Assembly (NCBI GenBank): GCA_019155185.1
Contig: CM032809.1
Coordinates: forward strand, 4,335,621 to 4,399,620
DNA from: Beaufortia kweichowensis
Taxonomy: Eukaryota > Chordata > Actinopteri > Cypriniformes > Gastromyzontidae
DNA length: 64,000 nucleotides
Direction of reading: 5' to 3'
Shown piece by piece: positions 1-11,412 of this stretch; positions within the stretch are counted from its first letter, which is position 1, and every line of letters starts with the position of its first letter. The notes beneath the pieces were generated by a model, which worked only from the letters and a program-made list of their open reading frames with translations, was not told the origin of the DNA and did no database searches. The position numbers were made by a program, and so were the translations under genes.

Positions 1-71
1 CACACTGGATAAACCATGGGCTGCTGGGTCCACTACACAAACAAAATATCTGAATGGATTTTGCGTGTACA

Positions 72-135
72 AAGAAGAGAGAGAGAGAGAGAGAGAGAGT
101 GAGAGAGAGAGAGAGAGGGAGAGGGAGAGGGAGAG

Positions 136-177
<42 letters not shown>

Positions 178-197
178 AGGGAGCGAGAGGGAGAGAG
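72..197. repeat. GA/GAGG microsatellite
   Basis: About 125 bases of almost pure GA dinucleotides, with interspersed GGGAGA units in the middle and at the right end. Both strands stay open only because of the repeat, giving Arg-Glu or Ser-Leu runs, so there is no gene here. A second GA tract of similar length lies at 34010-34132. Confidence 0.95.
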
Positions 198-1760
198 CGC
201 AGCATCACAGGCAAGAGAAAAGCCAAGGTAAAAATGTGGCTTTTTGTAATGCCTCATGATTTTCCACTAGGAGGCAATTTTTCATTTTCACATTTAGTCA
301 CAACCCACCACCTGCCCCCAAATTCTGACATTTCTACATTAAAAAAGAAAGAGGACCAAATTATAGGTCAGGATAGTGAGCTGCAGGAGATGTGTGAAAC
401 AGCAAGAAAAGCACAGATAAAAATGGGAACATATGTAAGAAATGCATGTGATTCAACTTTATCATGTCATATGCTTTCAACTTACTGTGGGGTTTTTAAC
501 ACTTGATGTAACATGTCAGAAATTTCAAGACGGTTTGTTGTCTTGTTTAATTCAGATTCTGTTTAGTCTTTACAAAGACATATTACATATTAAAGTGAGG
601 AATGTAGTCTGCAAGTTAATATCTAGCCTCCTGTTTGATCAGGACACAGGCTATTGGTATAGTAGTTCACCCACAAATACAAATTCTGCCATTATTCATT
701 TACCCAATATAATTCTAAACATGTATACTGTTTTTAGATTATTTTTTTTAGATTTTTTGATACTATTCATCTACTGTACATCCTTGAAGCTCCAAAAAAC
801 ACACCATAACATTACTCTATATGACTTGTGCTATATTAACATGATATCTTTTCAAGCCGTATGATAGCTTGGTGTGAGAAACTTGAAACCTAAATTTCAA
901 TCATTATTCATTGATTATTTAACCTTCCAGAGAGCTGTTAAATCAAGAACCATTGCTCCTAGAGTCAGTCAGTGAGTCTTGTTCACAAATCAGACAAATC
1001 TGATCCGGTAAACAGCTCAATGGAGAGGAAGATTTGTGTTTGTACATCTGAAGCTTGACAGACATCACAATGAACTGTTGTTACTAGACAAACAATTTAC
1101 AGGTGCTTTGCTTTATGCGTAGGAAGCGATGTCCTTATTTCACCCGATCCATTTTAACTATATAGACAATTGTTCAGGGGCTAATTTCAAAAGGAAAAAT
1201 GAACACAGCGATTTATAAAATTCACATGGCGGACATTTCAGATTACAAGAGAGAAAGGGAGAATTATCAGACTGTCAATTAAGTAAACAACTGTATTTCT
1301 GTTCCGTTCCATCAGTCAATTAATCAGTGCTTTGTGTTCTCAGCCTCTGTTCTTCTTCCTGGCAACACAAGCAAACAGAATAGTCAAGGCCAAGGAGAAA
1401 TCTCTCTTTTCACGCTCCACAAGGTTCGGCTGCGCACATCAACTGTGCTTATTGTGAACCCCAAACAAGAAGTCTCTTAAGTGATTTACCAACATAAACA
1501 TATCACAGACACTGCAGAACTTAAACAGTGTGCTGTGACAGGCATATACAAATGAAGTCACATAGTTATTTTTAAATCCCTAATGGCTATTCATGCTGGC
1601 ACAGTTCATATGCCCATTTCAAAAGAACAAGAAATAAAGTGACGGCAGGATAAAGTTACCGCTGTTGGACCACTAGCAGCGTTAGTTCTGTGGTCCACAT
1701 GTCACAGCACAGCTTACTCCTATTGGTGAAACTTTATGTATAAATACACTATTATCTCAC
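198..1760. other. Non-coding stretch with one fish repeat fragment
   Basis: AT-rich sequence with no convincing exon. The 140-residue open frame at 442-864 has no splice context and reads like AT-rich noise. If the - strand gene described at 1761-2687 is real, this is its intron or 3' region. I could not find a continuation exon whose frame stays open after 1761. The only recognisable item is the repeat fragment at 659-710. Confidence 0.5.
659..710 (+). repeat. Copy of a common fish agttcaccc repeat
   Basis: The text tagtagttcacccacaaat, followed by an aaattctgcc...ttcatttaccc block, matches the end of a repeat that is very frequent in cyprinid introns (general form: a-tagttcaccca, aaaatga-aattct, tcattatttactca). 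Related copies lie at 35643-35710 and 52078-52152 in the same orientation. The wider element is usually regarded as a non-autonomous DNA transposon; that class is recalled, not tested. Confidence 0.6.
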
Positions 1761-1836
1761 CTGCCCGAAGGTGCAAATGTTCTGCTGTGACTCCAGATTC
1801 AGGACATGCACTTTATTAGCACCTGCTACTGGAATC
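1761..1836 (-). CDS. Candidate internal coding exon of unidentified - strand gene
   Basis: On the - strand a branch-like ctaaactca and a tctgtgttattgcag acceptor precede a 76-nt exon, which ends at GGGCAG with a gtgagat donor. In the frame carried over from the two upstream exon candidates it encodes IPVAGANKVHVLNLESQQ followed by NICTFGQ, with no stop. The alternation of small and hydrophobic residues around VHVLNL could be a beta-propeller-type strand, but I do not recognise the protein. The next exon would lie to the left and I could not find one. Splice sites and frame are seen; function is unknown. Confidence 0.45.
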
Positions 1837-2302
1837 CTGCAATAACACAGACTGAGTTTAGATTTGGTGCTGAGGATAAATGGGTTTCTCAGACATGTGC
1901 AATGACTATAACAACTGCTTAAAATAACAGCCACTTTATTTATGTGGACCTTCCATATATTTTCAAGAATACACTCACAAGGTATATTCCAACAACTTCT
2001 ACCACCTGTATACAGAACAGCTGCGTTTTGCTGTAGGATAAATATTGATTTAGTGCTCTCAAAAAATGAGAAAAGACATGGTTGTAGTGCATGTACCTAA
2101 CATTGGGTTTTTCATCTATTTAAAACTGATAAGTCATAACTTGAGTTGTAGAAATGAAAGGTATTTAAGGAACCTTTTGGAGCGCCTCGGATCTATTTTA
2201 TGTACTCAACAAAACTTCAATATAGCTTTTACATCACCTTCTACATATTACTTTTTAAAATATTCTTTTTTGCATTTTTTTCCTGTGTGTCAAAATACTC
2301 AC

Positions 2303-2318
2303 CTGTCAAGATTGCCAT
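2303..2318 (-). CDS. Candidate 16-nt microexon of the - strand gene
   Basis: The - strand reads ctactttgtgttccacag, then the 16 bases ATGGCAATCTTGACAG, then gtgagtat. Both splice sites are close to consensus. Joined between the exons at 2603-2687 and 1761-1836 it contributes DGNLDR across its junctions and keeps the only frame that stays open through all three. Another frame of the upstream exon would hit TGA inside this microexon. Such short exons occur in vertebrate genes, notably neuronal ones, but chance spacing of splice-like motifs cannot be excluded. Confidence 0.4.
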
Positions 2319-2602
2319 CTGTGGAACACAAAGTAGATATACAATATAAGTATTCCAAAGCAATATAGCAATATGAGAAGCATACAATAATTTAGGTAAT
2401 TATTCTGTAAAAAACCTTCCATTCACTGTAGCCCTGAAATGTCATGCATGCCTGCACATATTTAAACCTGGAGTGCAGCAATCAAGACAAGATGCAATAA
2501 GGGTGTCTCCCAAAACCCTAATGAAGTGTGAATGATGTGAGAGCTACAATAAATGGAGAGGCTTTCAGTAAATAATGACTTTAATTCTGGACGGTTTCTC
2601 AC

Positions 2603-2687
2603 CTTGGACGGGTTGCTTTGTTTTCAGAAGAGAATCCATATAGAATAAGACAGAGAAGCTGTTCCAGACATATTCTTTGTTGATTTT
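2603..2687 (-). CDS. Candidate coding exon, possibly with the start codon, of the - strand gene
   Basis: On the - strand atgtttacttttcag precedes an 85-nt exon ending GTCCAAG, followed by a gtgagaaac donor. The open frame reads KINKEYVWNSF, then SVLFYMDSLLKTKQPVQ. If the upstream exon is non-coding, translation may begin at the Met of MDSLLKTKQ, which would make this the N-terminus of a soluble, charged protein. An earlier out-of-frame ATG gives only a 15-codon peptide. With the next two exons the frame is open for about 59 codons over three junctions (phases 1, 0 or 2, and 0 match). Product not recognised. Confidence 0.45.
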
Positions 2688-3619
2688 CTGAAAAGTAAAC
2701 ATTTACAGTTGTCAAAATTAGCATATTTCTGGAAATACTATTAGCTTAATTGATCAGATTAAAAAGAAAATGCAAAAGGAATAGTTTCTATTTTCGTAAG
2801 GTTTTAGAATTTGTAAGGCCTTAATCTAAGGTGTTGACTATTCCAGATCTTAAATAATTCTCTCTCAGGTTTATGTTGCTTATACTTAACAACCATGGGC
2901 TCATTTAAGCAGCTTAATGAAAATAAGCAAATAAAGATAATTGAGTCTTACAAAGCATGGCGAGTTTATGAAAATATACCAAAGGCTTGCAATTTCCCCT
3001 GTCTGAAATGTAATTTAAAATGGTTATGAGGAATTACCAAAGATGAGACAAGATCTGGACAAAACTCATACACAACTGCTTGTAGATTTGTCAGAATTGC
3101 AAAACAAATCCCACATTAAAAAAAAAAAGACCTGCAGGATTTAGATGGGTGAGGTCCAGTGTGCAACAATCCTTACAAAAACATGATCCATGTTAAAAGG
3201 TTGTCGCAAAAAAACATTACCCCAATCACAAAACTTATGTAGTTATGCAACAACTTCAACTTAAGTCTTTTTTAAATCTTAACATCTTGCATATTCATTT
3301 CAGTGTACATATTAACAAATTAGATCACACATGAAATTACACATAGTACTTTGCATTCTTTGACTGAAGTCTGATTGAATCCAGATAATTGTACCAGTTT
3401 AAAGCTACACTTTGGGGTTTAAGTTCTGTGTTAATGAATAACTATTTAAATGTAAATGCAATCCCTCCACTCATGTAAATGAGATTTAATGATTTTTTAA
3501 TGATGAAAGCCTGTAATAGTTCTTAATAGCCCACTTTCAATAACCATTTTGTAATTTATGACCATTATGAAAGGAAATACTCATAGTATTAACACAGAAA
3601 TCATTTAATATTCTTTAGG

Positions 3620-3945
3620 AAGCCAGAGTTTTGTTATGGAACATATATGCCATGACGGTGAAAGAACCACACTATGACTTGACTTACATGCTGTATGTGC
3701 AGGATGAGTGAAACATGGTTTAGATAAGCCAGAGGCATATTAGTGCAAGTGCTATGATCTGATGAATTACAAATTGAACTCTTTGGCGACAATCACCAAG
3801 GGTATGGTTGAAGGGAAAAATGAGAAACATATGATGAAAAGAACACCTTGCTGACTGTTATGCATGGATCTAATTTGCTTTGGGGTTGTGTGGCTGCCTT
3901 TGGCGCTGGACATATTGTGCAGGTAGAGAAAAATAGATTAAGTAT
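3620..3945 (+). mobile_element. Degraded Tc1/mariner transposase fragment
   Basis: The + strand text from about 3745 reads like Tc1 transposase DNA: a tctgatgaa...aaattgaactctttggc block (the SDE..IELFG segment), then a segment encoding VMHGSNLLWGCVAAFGAG and HIVQVE. This corresponds to the conserved H-GGS-M-WGCF-A-G-G region in the catalytic core of Tc1-family transposases. Stops and frame changes break it, and neither complete terminal inverted repeat is visible. It is a dead relic of the autonomous element class most common in fish genomes. It sits in the first intron of the candidate - strand gene. Confidence 0.75.
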
Positions 3946-4160
3946 TAAAGTCAACATGAAATGGAAGTTGTGGTGGTGTTTTCCTGTGTTCTTGTTAGTA
4001 TATTCAGGGAAAATGGCTTCTGGAGTTAAATTTAATTTTTTGGAAATTAATTGGATCGTTGGATTGTGAAAGCTTGGCCATTGGACAGTCAATTTAGTCC
4101 CACCTTCACAAGGAGACATATGTCATACACAGAAGATATGTCATTTAAAGGCGGAGGGTA
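3946..4160. repeat. Probable interspersed DNA-transposon remnant
   Basis: Directly after the Tc1 fragment, the text attaaagtcaacatgaaatg and, further on, catttaaaggcggagg resemble end sequences of non-autonomous DNA transposons frequent in zebrafish-like genomes. The open frame on the - strand across 3793-4119 arises from these repeats and is not a gene. Family assignment is from memory only. Confidence 0.35.
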
Positions 4161-4488
4161 AGTTATTAAGATTATAATGGGACATTATTTAATAAAATTA
4201 TGCCTTGCCCGAATATATCACATTATTTTCAATAAACACCTCAGTAACATAAAAATTGTTCATTTTGATTTCATGATGACTTTGCTAATGTTCCACGGTC
4301 AGTGAAGAATATAAACCTGAAAAGAAGTTGGATGTTGGACATTAAAATCAGATCATTTTAAAACATCTATAAAACAACAAAATTAGACAACTACAAACAA
4401 GATGTTTTTGCTTGAATCATTAAAAATCAGGTTGATCTAGCTAATGACATGTATAGTTTTAAAATGATTAAGTCGATTGGATCTTTAC

Positions 4489-4560
4489 CTGTAAGGCGGG
4501 ACTTCCTGTCCTACAGACGTCAATCACGTGGCTGCCGCCTCGGCCCCTCCTACATGTACT
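4489..4560 (-). other. Candidate first (5'UTR) exon of the - strand gene
   Basis: On the - strand GTCCCGCCTTACAG is followed by gtaaagatcc, a good splice donor, giving an exon whose 3' end is at 4489. The upstream limit is unknown. The segment is GC-rich compared with its surroundings and contains the promoter-type motifs listed separately, as expected for a TATA-less first exon. It would splice over a 1.8-kb intron to 2687. Its coding status cannot be decided; no ATG in the right frame is visible. Confidence 0.4.
4501..4560. promoter_or_regulatory. ETS / CRE-like / E-box cluster, candidate promoter core
   Basis: Within 30 bases lie ACTTCCTG (4501-4508, an ETS site read from the other strand), GACGTCA (4516-4522, CRE-like) and CACGTG (4525-4530, an E-box), followed by a GC-rich gccgcctcggcccctcc. 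ETS sites close to start points are typical of TATA-less housekeeping promoters in vertebrates. The position suits transcription to the left of the candidate - strand gene, about 0.5 kb from the probable adgrb2 promoter. Function is inferred from motifs only. Confidence 0.4.
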
Positions 4561-4899
4561 GGCTTCAAATATTAGCTGATAGAGTGCCGAAATATTTAAG
4601 ATTTACCCTGAACATTAAATATACATTACGATGTTTGATTTCAGTTAGGAAATATGTGGTACTAAAGGCTGTTTTGTGCTGACTGTTCATTTAGTTCACG
4701 AACATTAAAGTATAATTTACCAAAGTGCTGAGTTTGTAACGTGCAAAGTGCTGTTTCAATGTTTTTAATGCTTTAACACATTAAATCACATCTTTACTAT
4801 CTCTCTGATAGCCAAACACAGATTATCAAAGAGTCCATGCTTCAAAACATAGCTAGGGTGTTCGTGTGGGTCACTCACTTTAGCCACTCGATGACAACA

Positions 4900-5060
4900 G
4901 TTCCGCTGCACAGCAGACGCCGAAAACCAATGGCTATGATAAATAAATATCGTTTTGCGATGGGAATCTAGTCGCCAAATGAGAATTCTCCGCAAACTCT
5001 CTTTCAGGTCTCTATTTGGAGCACGCGCTGGCTGACGTAGGTAAGCAGTGCGCGCGTCCT
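4900..5060 (+). promoter_or_regulatory. adgrb2: Candidate adgrb2 promoter region
   Basis: CpG density rises sharply here compared with the AT-rich flanks. An inverted-neutral CCAAT motif (4927-4931) and a TGACG half-CRE (about 5034) lie just upstream of the GC-rich presumed first exon. I see no TATA box. The start point is not determined. The promoter role rests on the CpG content and on the splice donor at 5720 downstream. Confidence 0.35.
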
Positions 5061-5720
5061 ACTCCCTTGAGAAAGGAGAGCGTGAACGCGCATCTATCCT
5101 CCTCGCTGCAACAGTAAATGCGGGCATCCAGACGCCTGACCGAGTGCGGCGGTTCCTTTCCGATAGATCGGATGCCAGTGCATGGAGAGGGGTCTGCCGA
5201 AACAAACACGCATACAGATCCAAGCGGAGCCGAATCGGGGAGAAGACAAATGCGTATTGACACGGACGCTCAGTTGTAAGTGATGCTACTGCAAGTTGAA
5301 GTCCTGGAAGTAAAACCGCAGCAGATTGGGAATAAACGGATAGGAGATCGGCGTTCCTCTTTGCAGAGCGCACTCTCGTCCTTTGGAATACAGAGACGCA
5401 GCGTGGAATTACTGGAGCCCTCAGTTTGTGAACTAAACTCAACCTATTTTCTACAGCCTATTTTCATTTTTGTAGGATTTATTTGATTTCATTTCTGTTT
5501 TTATTTTGGTGTTTTATTTGGTTAGGTTTGTTCCCCCCCTATATTCTAATGTTGAGTATCACCCCTTTTCATTTCATTTCTTTTCTTATTCTTTGCGAAG
5601 GTAGATTGTGGCGAAAGATACTCGATCTCTCAAACTGAGTCGTGTCATGGATGGCAAATTTTATTTGCATCTACGGATCAAATCGGGGAATATACAATAA
5701 CTGCTGCTGACAGAGATAAG
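5050..5720 (+). other. adgrb2: Candidate non-coding exon 1 (5'UTR) of adgrb2
   Basis: The left part is CpG-rich. The right edge is CAGAGATAAG followed by gtatgttgct, a good donor, so the exon would end at 5720; its start is only a guess. Short upstream frames exist, including a 17-codon one at 5647-5700 (ATG ... TAA) just before the donor. The open frames on both strands over 5012-5486 follow from the GC-rich composition and look unlike known proteins. Joining this exon to the acceptor at 45642 is inference: BAI-family genes do have 5' non-coding exons, but a transcript would be needed to prove this one. Confidence 0.4.
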
Positions 5721-6857
5721 GTATGTTGCTGGTTTTATACATTCTATGCATTTCCACACAGTGTACCTGCTAACAATGTGTCATCGTAAGCTGTGCCTTC
5801 AATTGCATTGGATATAGCAGCATTTACAATACTTTACGACTCCATTCAGTTCATGATCTTTTAAGTTGCTATATGTAGCGTGTGAAAGTGTGATCTGCCA
5901 CAGGGAGGAGACAGGTGTATCTGATTTGAAGTATTTCTCCTCTTCGGAATAATGAGAACTGAAATGCACTCGGAATTAAGGATTCTGCTGCGGCGTTTCC
6001 CATTCATAGCTCGTCTTTAAGATGATTTACTTTGCACAGACAAAATGTTTCTTATACCAATGAATCACGCAAATCAAATGTCTATCATACCAGAATAGTA
6101 AAGGTTGCGCTCACACGCATGTCCGTTTACAATTGAGGCTTCGTAGGCTACTTTGTTGCCATGTTGCGTCCATATAGAAATCCACCTGTCACATTTAAAG
6201 TCTCTACCGCCGATGTTCGACTGTAATGTTATTTAAGGGTGATATAACTGTGATTTGGTGCCCGCTGTAGTTTCCTTCGTAACTTAAAATAGAATCACTC
6301 CGCAATACGAACCATTTAGCCAATAGCCAATAAGCGCGTGCATGTGTCTTTAAATAATGATTTTTAGCTCGTCTCTGTGCTGATTAATGAAAGTTAGTCT
6401 AATACTGGTCTGATACTGAGCAGTCACCCATCTGTTGAACGCGTCTTCACAACTGCTCTTTCAGTGCGTAATGACGGACGCTAATGTATTCTGCGCTAAC
6501 GCTGTGTGAGAATGATCTGCATTCCTCTCCGAAGACCCTTATTGTAAAACAGATTTGGCGCGTTTTAGACGAACGTAACGTCCATTTATTCTTGATGTAC
6601 AGTCTTGTGGCTTGAGTAATAATCCTTTGCTTTTTTATTACATAATGGCAAATGCATTAAGCCTGACTAGTTGACGAAAAATAAAACCAGTCTGCAGGCT
6701 GCCAAGCAAAATTTCGCTGCATAAGTGAGGCATATGCTTAGTTGATCAGTGTACATTTAGTTATGCAAATAACAAAATTACTGTACTGAACCTGTAGCTG
6801 TGTGATAACAGCTCTTTCGTGCACTGTTAGATGAAAATAAACGGCATGCATATGTGT

Positions 6858-7340
6858 TCACGTTTCTTGTATTGCATCGGTTACTTCCAAAAAGCCAAAA
6901 AGGATATTAATGTCAATGCACAGAGCTGCACGACCATGTTCGAGAGAGAGAGATTGATGCCCCTTGCTGTTTCTTGCATGTGATGGGGCGTAGAGAAATG
7001 CATATGGACCACGAGCCAGGCAACAGCTTGGTCTTGCCTGCTTGAGTGGTCCCTGGCTGTCCCATTGTTTCAGAAAAATACCCTCCCTAGTTCCCACCTC
7101 CAGTTCCGCTTTGGACCGTACGCCAGCCCCGGTGGTTCGTGTTTGTGAGGCACCCTGCTGAAAGTATGATATATCAGGTTTGGGCAGTGAGGTAGAGCGT
7201 GATATTTTAATTCTTGCAAACACTGTCAGCTTGCATTCACCAGCTGGAAAAGCCCTGGTGAGCAATACTGTCTGACAAATGCGCTTTAGCCCCTTGTCTG
7301 GGCTTCGGCAGGCTTTCGTGTCAGTCGTCCTCCAGCGCAA
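6858..7340 (-). other. 160-codon open frame, probably not a gene
   Basis: This is the longest uninterrupted frame in the left part of the intron. It lies in a segment somewhat richer in GC than its surroundings. The translation has a mixed, basic composition without recognisable domain, signal peptide or repeated motif. No splice sites suggest an exon, and no start context stands out. It may be chance, or it may reflect a constrained non-coding block. I do not assign a product. Confidence 0.15.
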
Positions 7341-10080
7341 AAGCCTTATCTGTTATCAGTGCTTTGCTCTTGTCTCCAGAAATGCATTCGTTCAGGAAGG
7401 CCAAATCTAGTTTGAATTCCATTGTTCACATTGTTGTGATGCTGTGAATTTTGAGTGGCAGATTATAGTCAACGGGGTGCCTGTGGCTCCTACCCATATT
7501 TATGTATCAATATTTGTAGTTGATCATTTTGTATGCAGGGCCCTTTAAAGATGACCAACCAGGTGAAATGAAACTCATTGCGTGATGGTTACCAAACTAA
7601 TTGCTTTTTAATATTGAAATAACAGAAGGAAGGATTTACATTCAAAAGTAACAAGGTATTTGAGATAGATATGAGTGCAGTGGCCTTTGATAAAACCATT
7701 TTGTAAATATGTTAGAACCCTGTCATAGGTTGATTTAAAGGGCTTTTATCGAGCATGTTGATGCAAGTGTCTGTTCCTGTTGTCCCCTAGTCAACCATTT
7801 GCAGCTGTCATTTTCTTTCTCGGCCGTCGAATGACTCGGGGGCTTGTAGCAGTGCACTCTGGTTTCAGCACACTGCCCAGCAGCAATATTTGCTTTTATG
7901 TAATGTTTTTTTCCATTATGTTCAGCCAAGAGAGAAAGTTAAAACCTCACAGATTGTATTGATTCTTTGTCTCTAAGCCTCTGTGCCGTTGTACAGGAGA
8001 GCCCCTGAGACTTTGAAGCGACGCACGGTCTTGATGGCTTTTTTCCCCTTGCTGTATTTTTACGGTCAAACTCAATCTCTCATTTCGTGTTTGACTCCAA
8101 GCTCTGAATTTCACTTCCTGACATTTCTATAGCCTGGTATCATAGGGCTGCTTTGTCATTGTTATTTGTCATTTGGCACGCTTGGTAATTCATTACAGTT
8201 TTCGGACTTTTTGTTTGTATAACCCAAGCAGTTGGACTACTTGACTGGCAATAAGTGCAATGCAAACAAGTCTTTTCAGTGATCGACCAACTGACAAAAA
8301 ACATCAGCAATCATAGACCAATATACTTGTACATGAGACAGCTGTTGTTCAGAACAAATCAGCCGTAATTAAATCTAAGAATGAACAAATCTCTAATTAA
8401 GACATAAACAGAATCACTGTGCCATTGAAAACCAAGCTGTATAAATATCAATTGTCTCTTTTTTTCCCCCTTTGTTTTGTTGTAATTTTTATACAGTTAC
8501 AATTATTTTTACATTTGATATAGGACATTAAAGAAAATTATCATTATAAATGTATACGTGCTGAAGGCCTAAACATCAGAGAGTTGACATATGACAGAAA
8601 TTACAGTAATTATGAAGGCGTGCTGCCTATGACACAATTCTGTATACAGTAGCGTGAAGTTCAGCCTCTGACAGTATTTTAGTAAATTGTGTTAATTGCT
8701 ATTCCTGTCGCATGGCAGTGTTTTATATCTTATATAAACTATAAATAAAGAGTTACATGGATTATTTTGATGTTAGTAGCTTGTCTTTGGCTTATATTTA
8801 GATTATCTGATTTGTTCTTTCTTGTTAACTTTGCATTGCTTACGACTCCACACTGATTGTAAAGAGCTGCTTATCTAGCTTTAGAGTTATTTTCCAGTTA
8901 ACAAGGGACGAAATACCAGTAAAACACAGTTTGCTTATTACATGATTACACTTAAGGTCCCTTTTGCAATTTCTTTTAATAATGGTTTTTGTCTAAACGA
9001 ATTGTTTCCTTATCCATAGACATCCAGCTGCTTCATCTTCTCTGACTGGCTTTGAGTCGCATCTTTCTGCTTTAGTATTTTTGGGTAGTCTCAGCAGTTC
9101 CCTAAACATTTATTTAGCTTTTGCATTGGCATGTAGAGATTAGTGGCGGCTTATTAAGATCCTGCAGGAGTGAATCCTGTGTACACACATGAACATGCCC
9201 TTGGAGCCAACCCAATTCAGTAAATGATGCTTTGATGAACTGTTTGTCCTGTAAAGCATTTTCACAGCAACCACTCTCAGTAATTAAATGTATGCTGTGT
9301 AGCTCGGGCTACTGTTTGGCAGTAAATGTCTACTTTGTGTTTGTGCAGGGAGTTCCCCATAGAAATCTGATGTGTTCTGTTGAAAAAGGTCCATTTGTGC
9401 TGCAGAGGCAATATCATCATCATTATGCCTTTAACATGCAAAGGTCTTGTGCTAAGTGAATAGCATTTCGCTTTGCAATAACCATATCTTGGAGGCCCTG
9501 TGGCAATTACACTAATGTGGTTTTGTACAGGCTAGCAACACAGGGTAACTCAAACAACACTGTCTATGGTTAGTAAATTAAATCAGAAGAAGGTTGGACT
9601 GGACAGTCTTTCTCATTCTCCCCTCCTTTTGTGACAAAGAGCCTTCTTTCGGATCAGCTTTGAGAGATCTATTATTGTGAGTGGAAGGACTGCAATGCTG
9701 ATGATCCTCAATACACTTCACCCATCTAGTTATGCTCAATATTGCAATGCATAATGTATAAGACTCACACGAACAAGATCAGGACAAATTATCATTAGGA
9801 AGAGTGCTGCATTAAAATTGGATTATTACAAGTCTTCTGGAAAATATAAGGCAGTAATGGTATTAAGTTATTGACAGTGTTGTCACTGCATGAATCAGTC
9901 AATAATGTTTCTCAATTTTTTTTCAAAAAATAAAGTATTTCACAAGTTTTTTGAATGGATGAATGTAGTCGCTCCAAAGTTAATTTCATGGGTGTTAATT
10001 TCGATTTTGTCCTTTATTTATGTTGCTTAATTATATAAGCTTTGCCAGCTAGTTAACTTTATCGGATGTCTTCCAGCAGG

Positions 10081-10240
10081 GACATTACGTTCACATTGCA
10101 TTACATTTATGTATTTGGTAGATGCTTTTATCCAAAAGTGCATTCAAGATTTGATCAGTATGTATGTTCCCTGGCAATTAAACCCATGACCTTGACATTG
10201 CTAATTCAGTGCTCCTCCAATAAAGCTACATAAACACATA
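10081..10240 (+). repeat. SINE-like repeat copy with tRNA-type B box
   Basis: The element contains ttacatttatgtatttggta, gatgcttttatccaaaagtgcatt, then a ttccctggcaattaaacccatgacc segment and a tail with ctccaataaagctac. Read on the - strand, the latter parts resemble a tRNA-like head (gtagctnnnn... and the B-box type ggtttnaattgcc). The same tail, atttggcagatgcttttatcc-like, recurs at 10845, 11375, 41045, 48871, 53955 and 62840. It is a dispersed short interspersed repeat common in fish; the family name is left open. Confidence 0.6.
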
Positions 10241-10844
10241 TTTTTTGTTACCAGCCTGATCTTGCAGGAATTCACAACTATTTTACAAGGTTATTTAATT
10301 TATATGAATTCATAGAATCTGACTTGAACAAAAATGTGCAAATATTAGAAAAAAGCAGTAATTAAGTCAACCTAAAGTCACTCCCACAAAAGCAAATTGT
10401 ACCAAAACTTATGAATCATGCAATTTCATGTGATTTAGCCACCTTGTAAAATAGTTACCAGTTGCCATGAGAAAGTGTTGACATTTCCAACACTTTTTGC
10501 TTCTACTCAAAGCTCGACTTGGCCAATAAATTCAGACACACTGTTCAGACACTACTACATTTTAGACCAAATCAATGTCTGTCAATCAATGTCACTTCTC
10601 TTGATTTTCTCCATTGCAAATTTGCTGATGATCGGATCATATAACTATAGAAAATGGGCCTGATGCATCAAGGCAAGAGCCAGTGCTTTAGTGCAGAAGC
10701 AATCAGCCGACAGCGGATCTATTCCTGCGGCACGGTCACTTAGAGCTCACGGGCTTGCGTTGGACGGATGTGGATTTGACTGTACAACCAGTAGACTGAT
10801 TGATAGGGTTGACTAGACTTGAATCTAACATTTGTGTTTCGGGA

Positions 10845-10912
10845 GCTCAATTGGTAAGGGACTTAAATTTAGTGTAAAAGTGTCTGTCAAATGCATAAAT
10901 GTAAATGTAAAC
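10845..10912 (-). repeat. SINE-like repeat copy, opposite orientation
   Basis: The text gggagctcaattggtaaggg resembles a tRNA A box, and gtgtctgtcaaatgcataaatgtaaatg is the reverse complement of the tail of the copy at 10081. The middle is deleted. Orientation is given relative to the copy at 10081. Confidence 0.5.
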
Positions 10913-11374
10913 ATTTCTACCCTCAATCTCTCTCTGTTTTAAAACATTTAATTAAAAATATATTAAACTTGGCCTTTAATTATAGAAGATTGAATGTGTT
11001 CGTGAAAAGAAAGGTTTCAGTTGTTTGTTCTGCATAGATCAACATTCTTGGAGATTATGAAATATCAGTTCATTAAAGGTTGTGCACAGGGGTAGTGTAG
11101 CAACGGATTTCATGTCGCAACATCACTGCTGACAGCACACTGGAGAGAACTTGATTTAGATGGCAGGCTCCCAGGAAGTTGTGTTAATATATGTGATGGG
11201 AAAGAAACATCTCATCTTCCTCCACAGTGGCACATGCAATAATTACATGTCCAAAACAGTTTATTAATCTGTCTGTTTATTAGTGAGTATTTTGGATAGA
11301 TCACGATTCTGTTCTTTCTATAAAAATAGCTTGGAGACCTGTGCAGGGTGTCATATTGCGTAGGTTGTTTTAAA

Positions 11375-11412
11375 CAAAAGCATCTGGCAAATGTATAAAT
11401 GTAAATGTGACC
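11375..11412 (-). repeat. Tail fragment of the SINE-like repeat
   Basis: Only aagcatctggcaaatgtata, followed by aatgtaaatg, remains. It matches the tails at 10880-10910 and 41130-41160. Confidence 0.5.

Noticed and set aside
33..257. Ser-Leu and Arg-Glu open frames on both strands
   Set aside because: They are only the translation of the GA microsatellite.
1330..1500. Possible next exon of the - strand gene
   Set aside because: Acceptor-like sites exist, but in the required phase the frame meets a stop after about ten codons.
2950..3060. Two more possible - strand exons (toward 2951 and 3035)
   Set aside because: The intron between them would be only 35 nt, too short for vertebrates, and the acceptors are weak.
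3793..4119. 108-codon - strand frame
   Set aside because: It is antisense to the Tc1 transposase remnant and an adjoining repeat.
5012..5486. Several overlapping frames of 70-127 codons around the presumed exon 1
   Set aside because: GC-rich, CpG-rich composition lowers stop frequency on all frames. No family signature or suitable start; better explained as 5'UTR and promoter.
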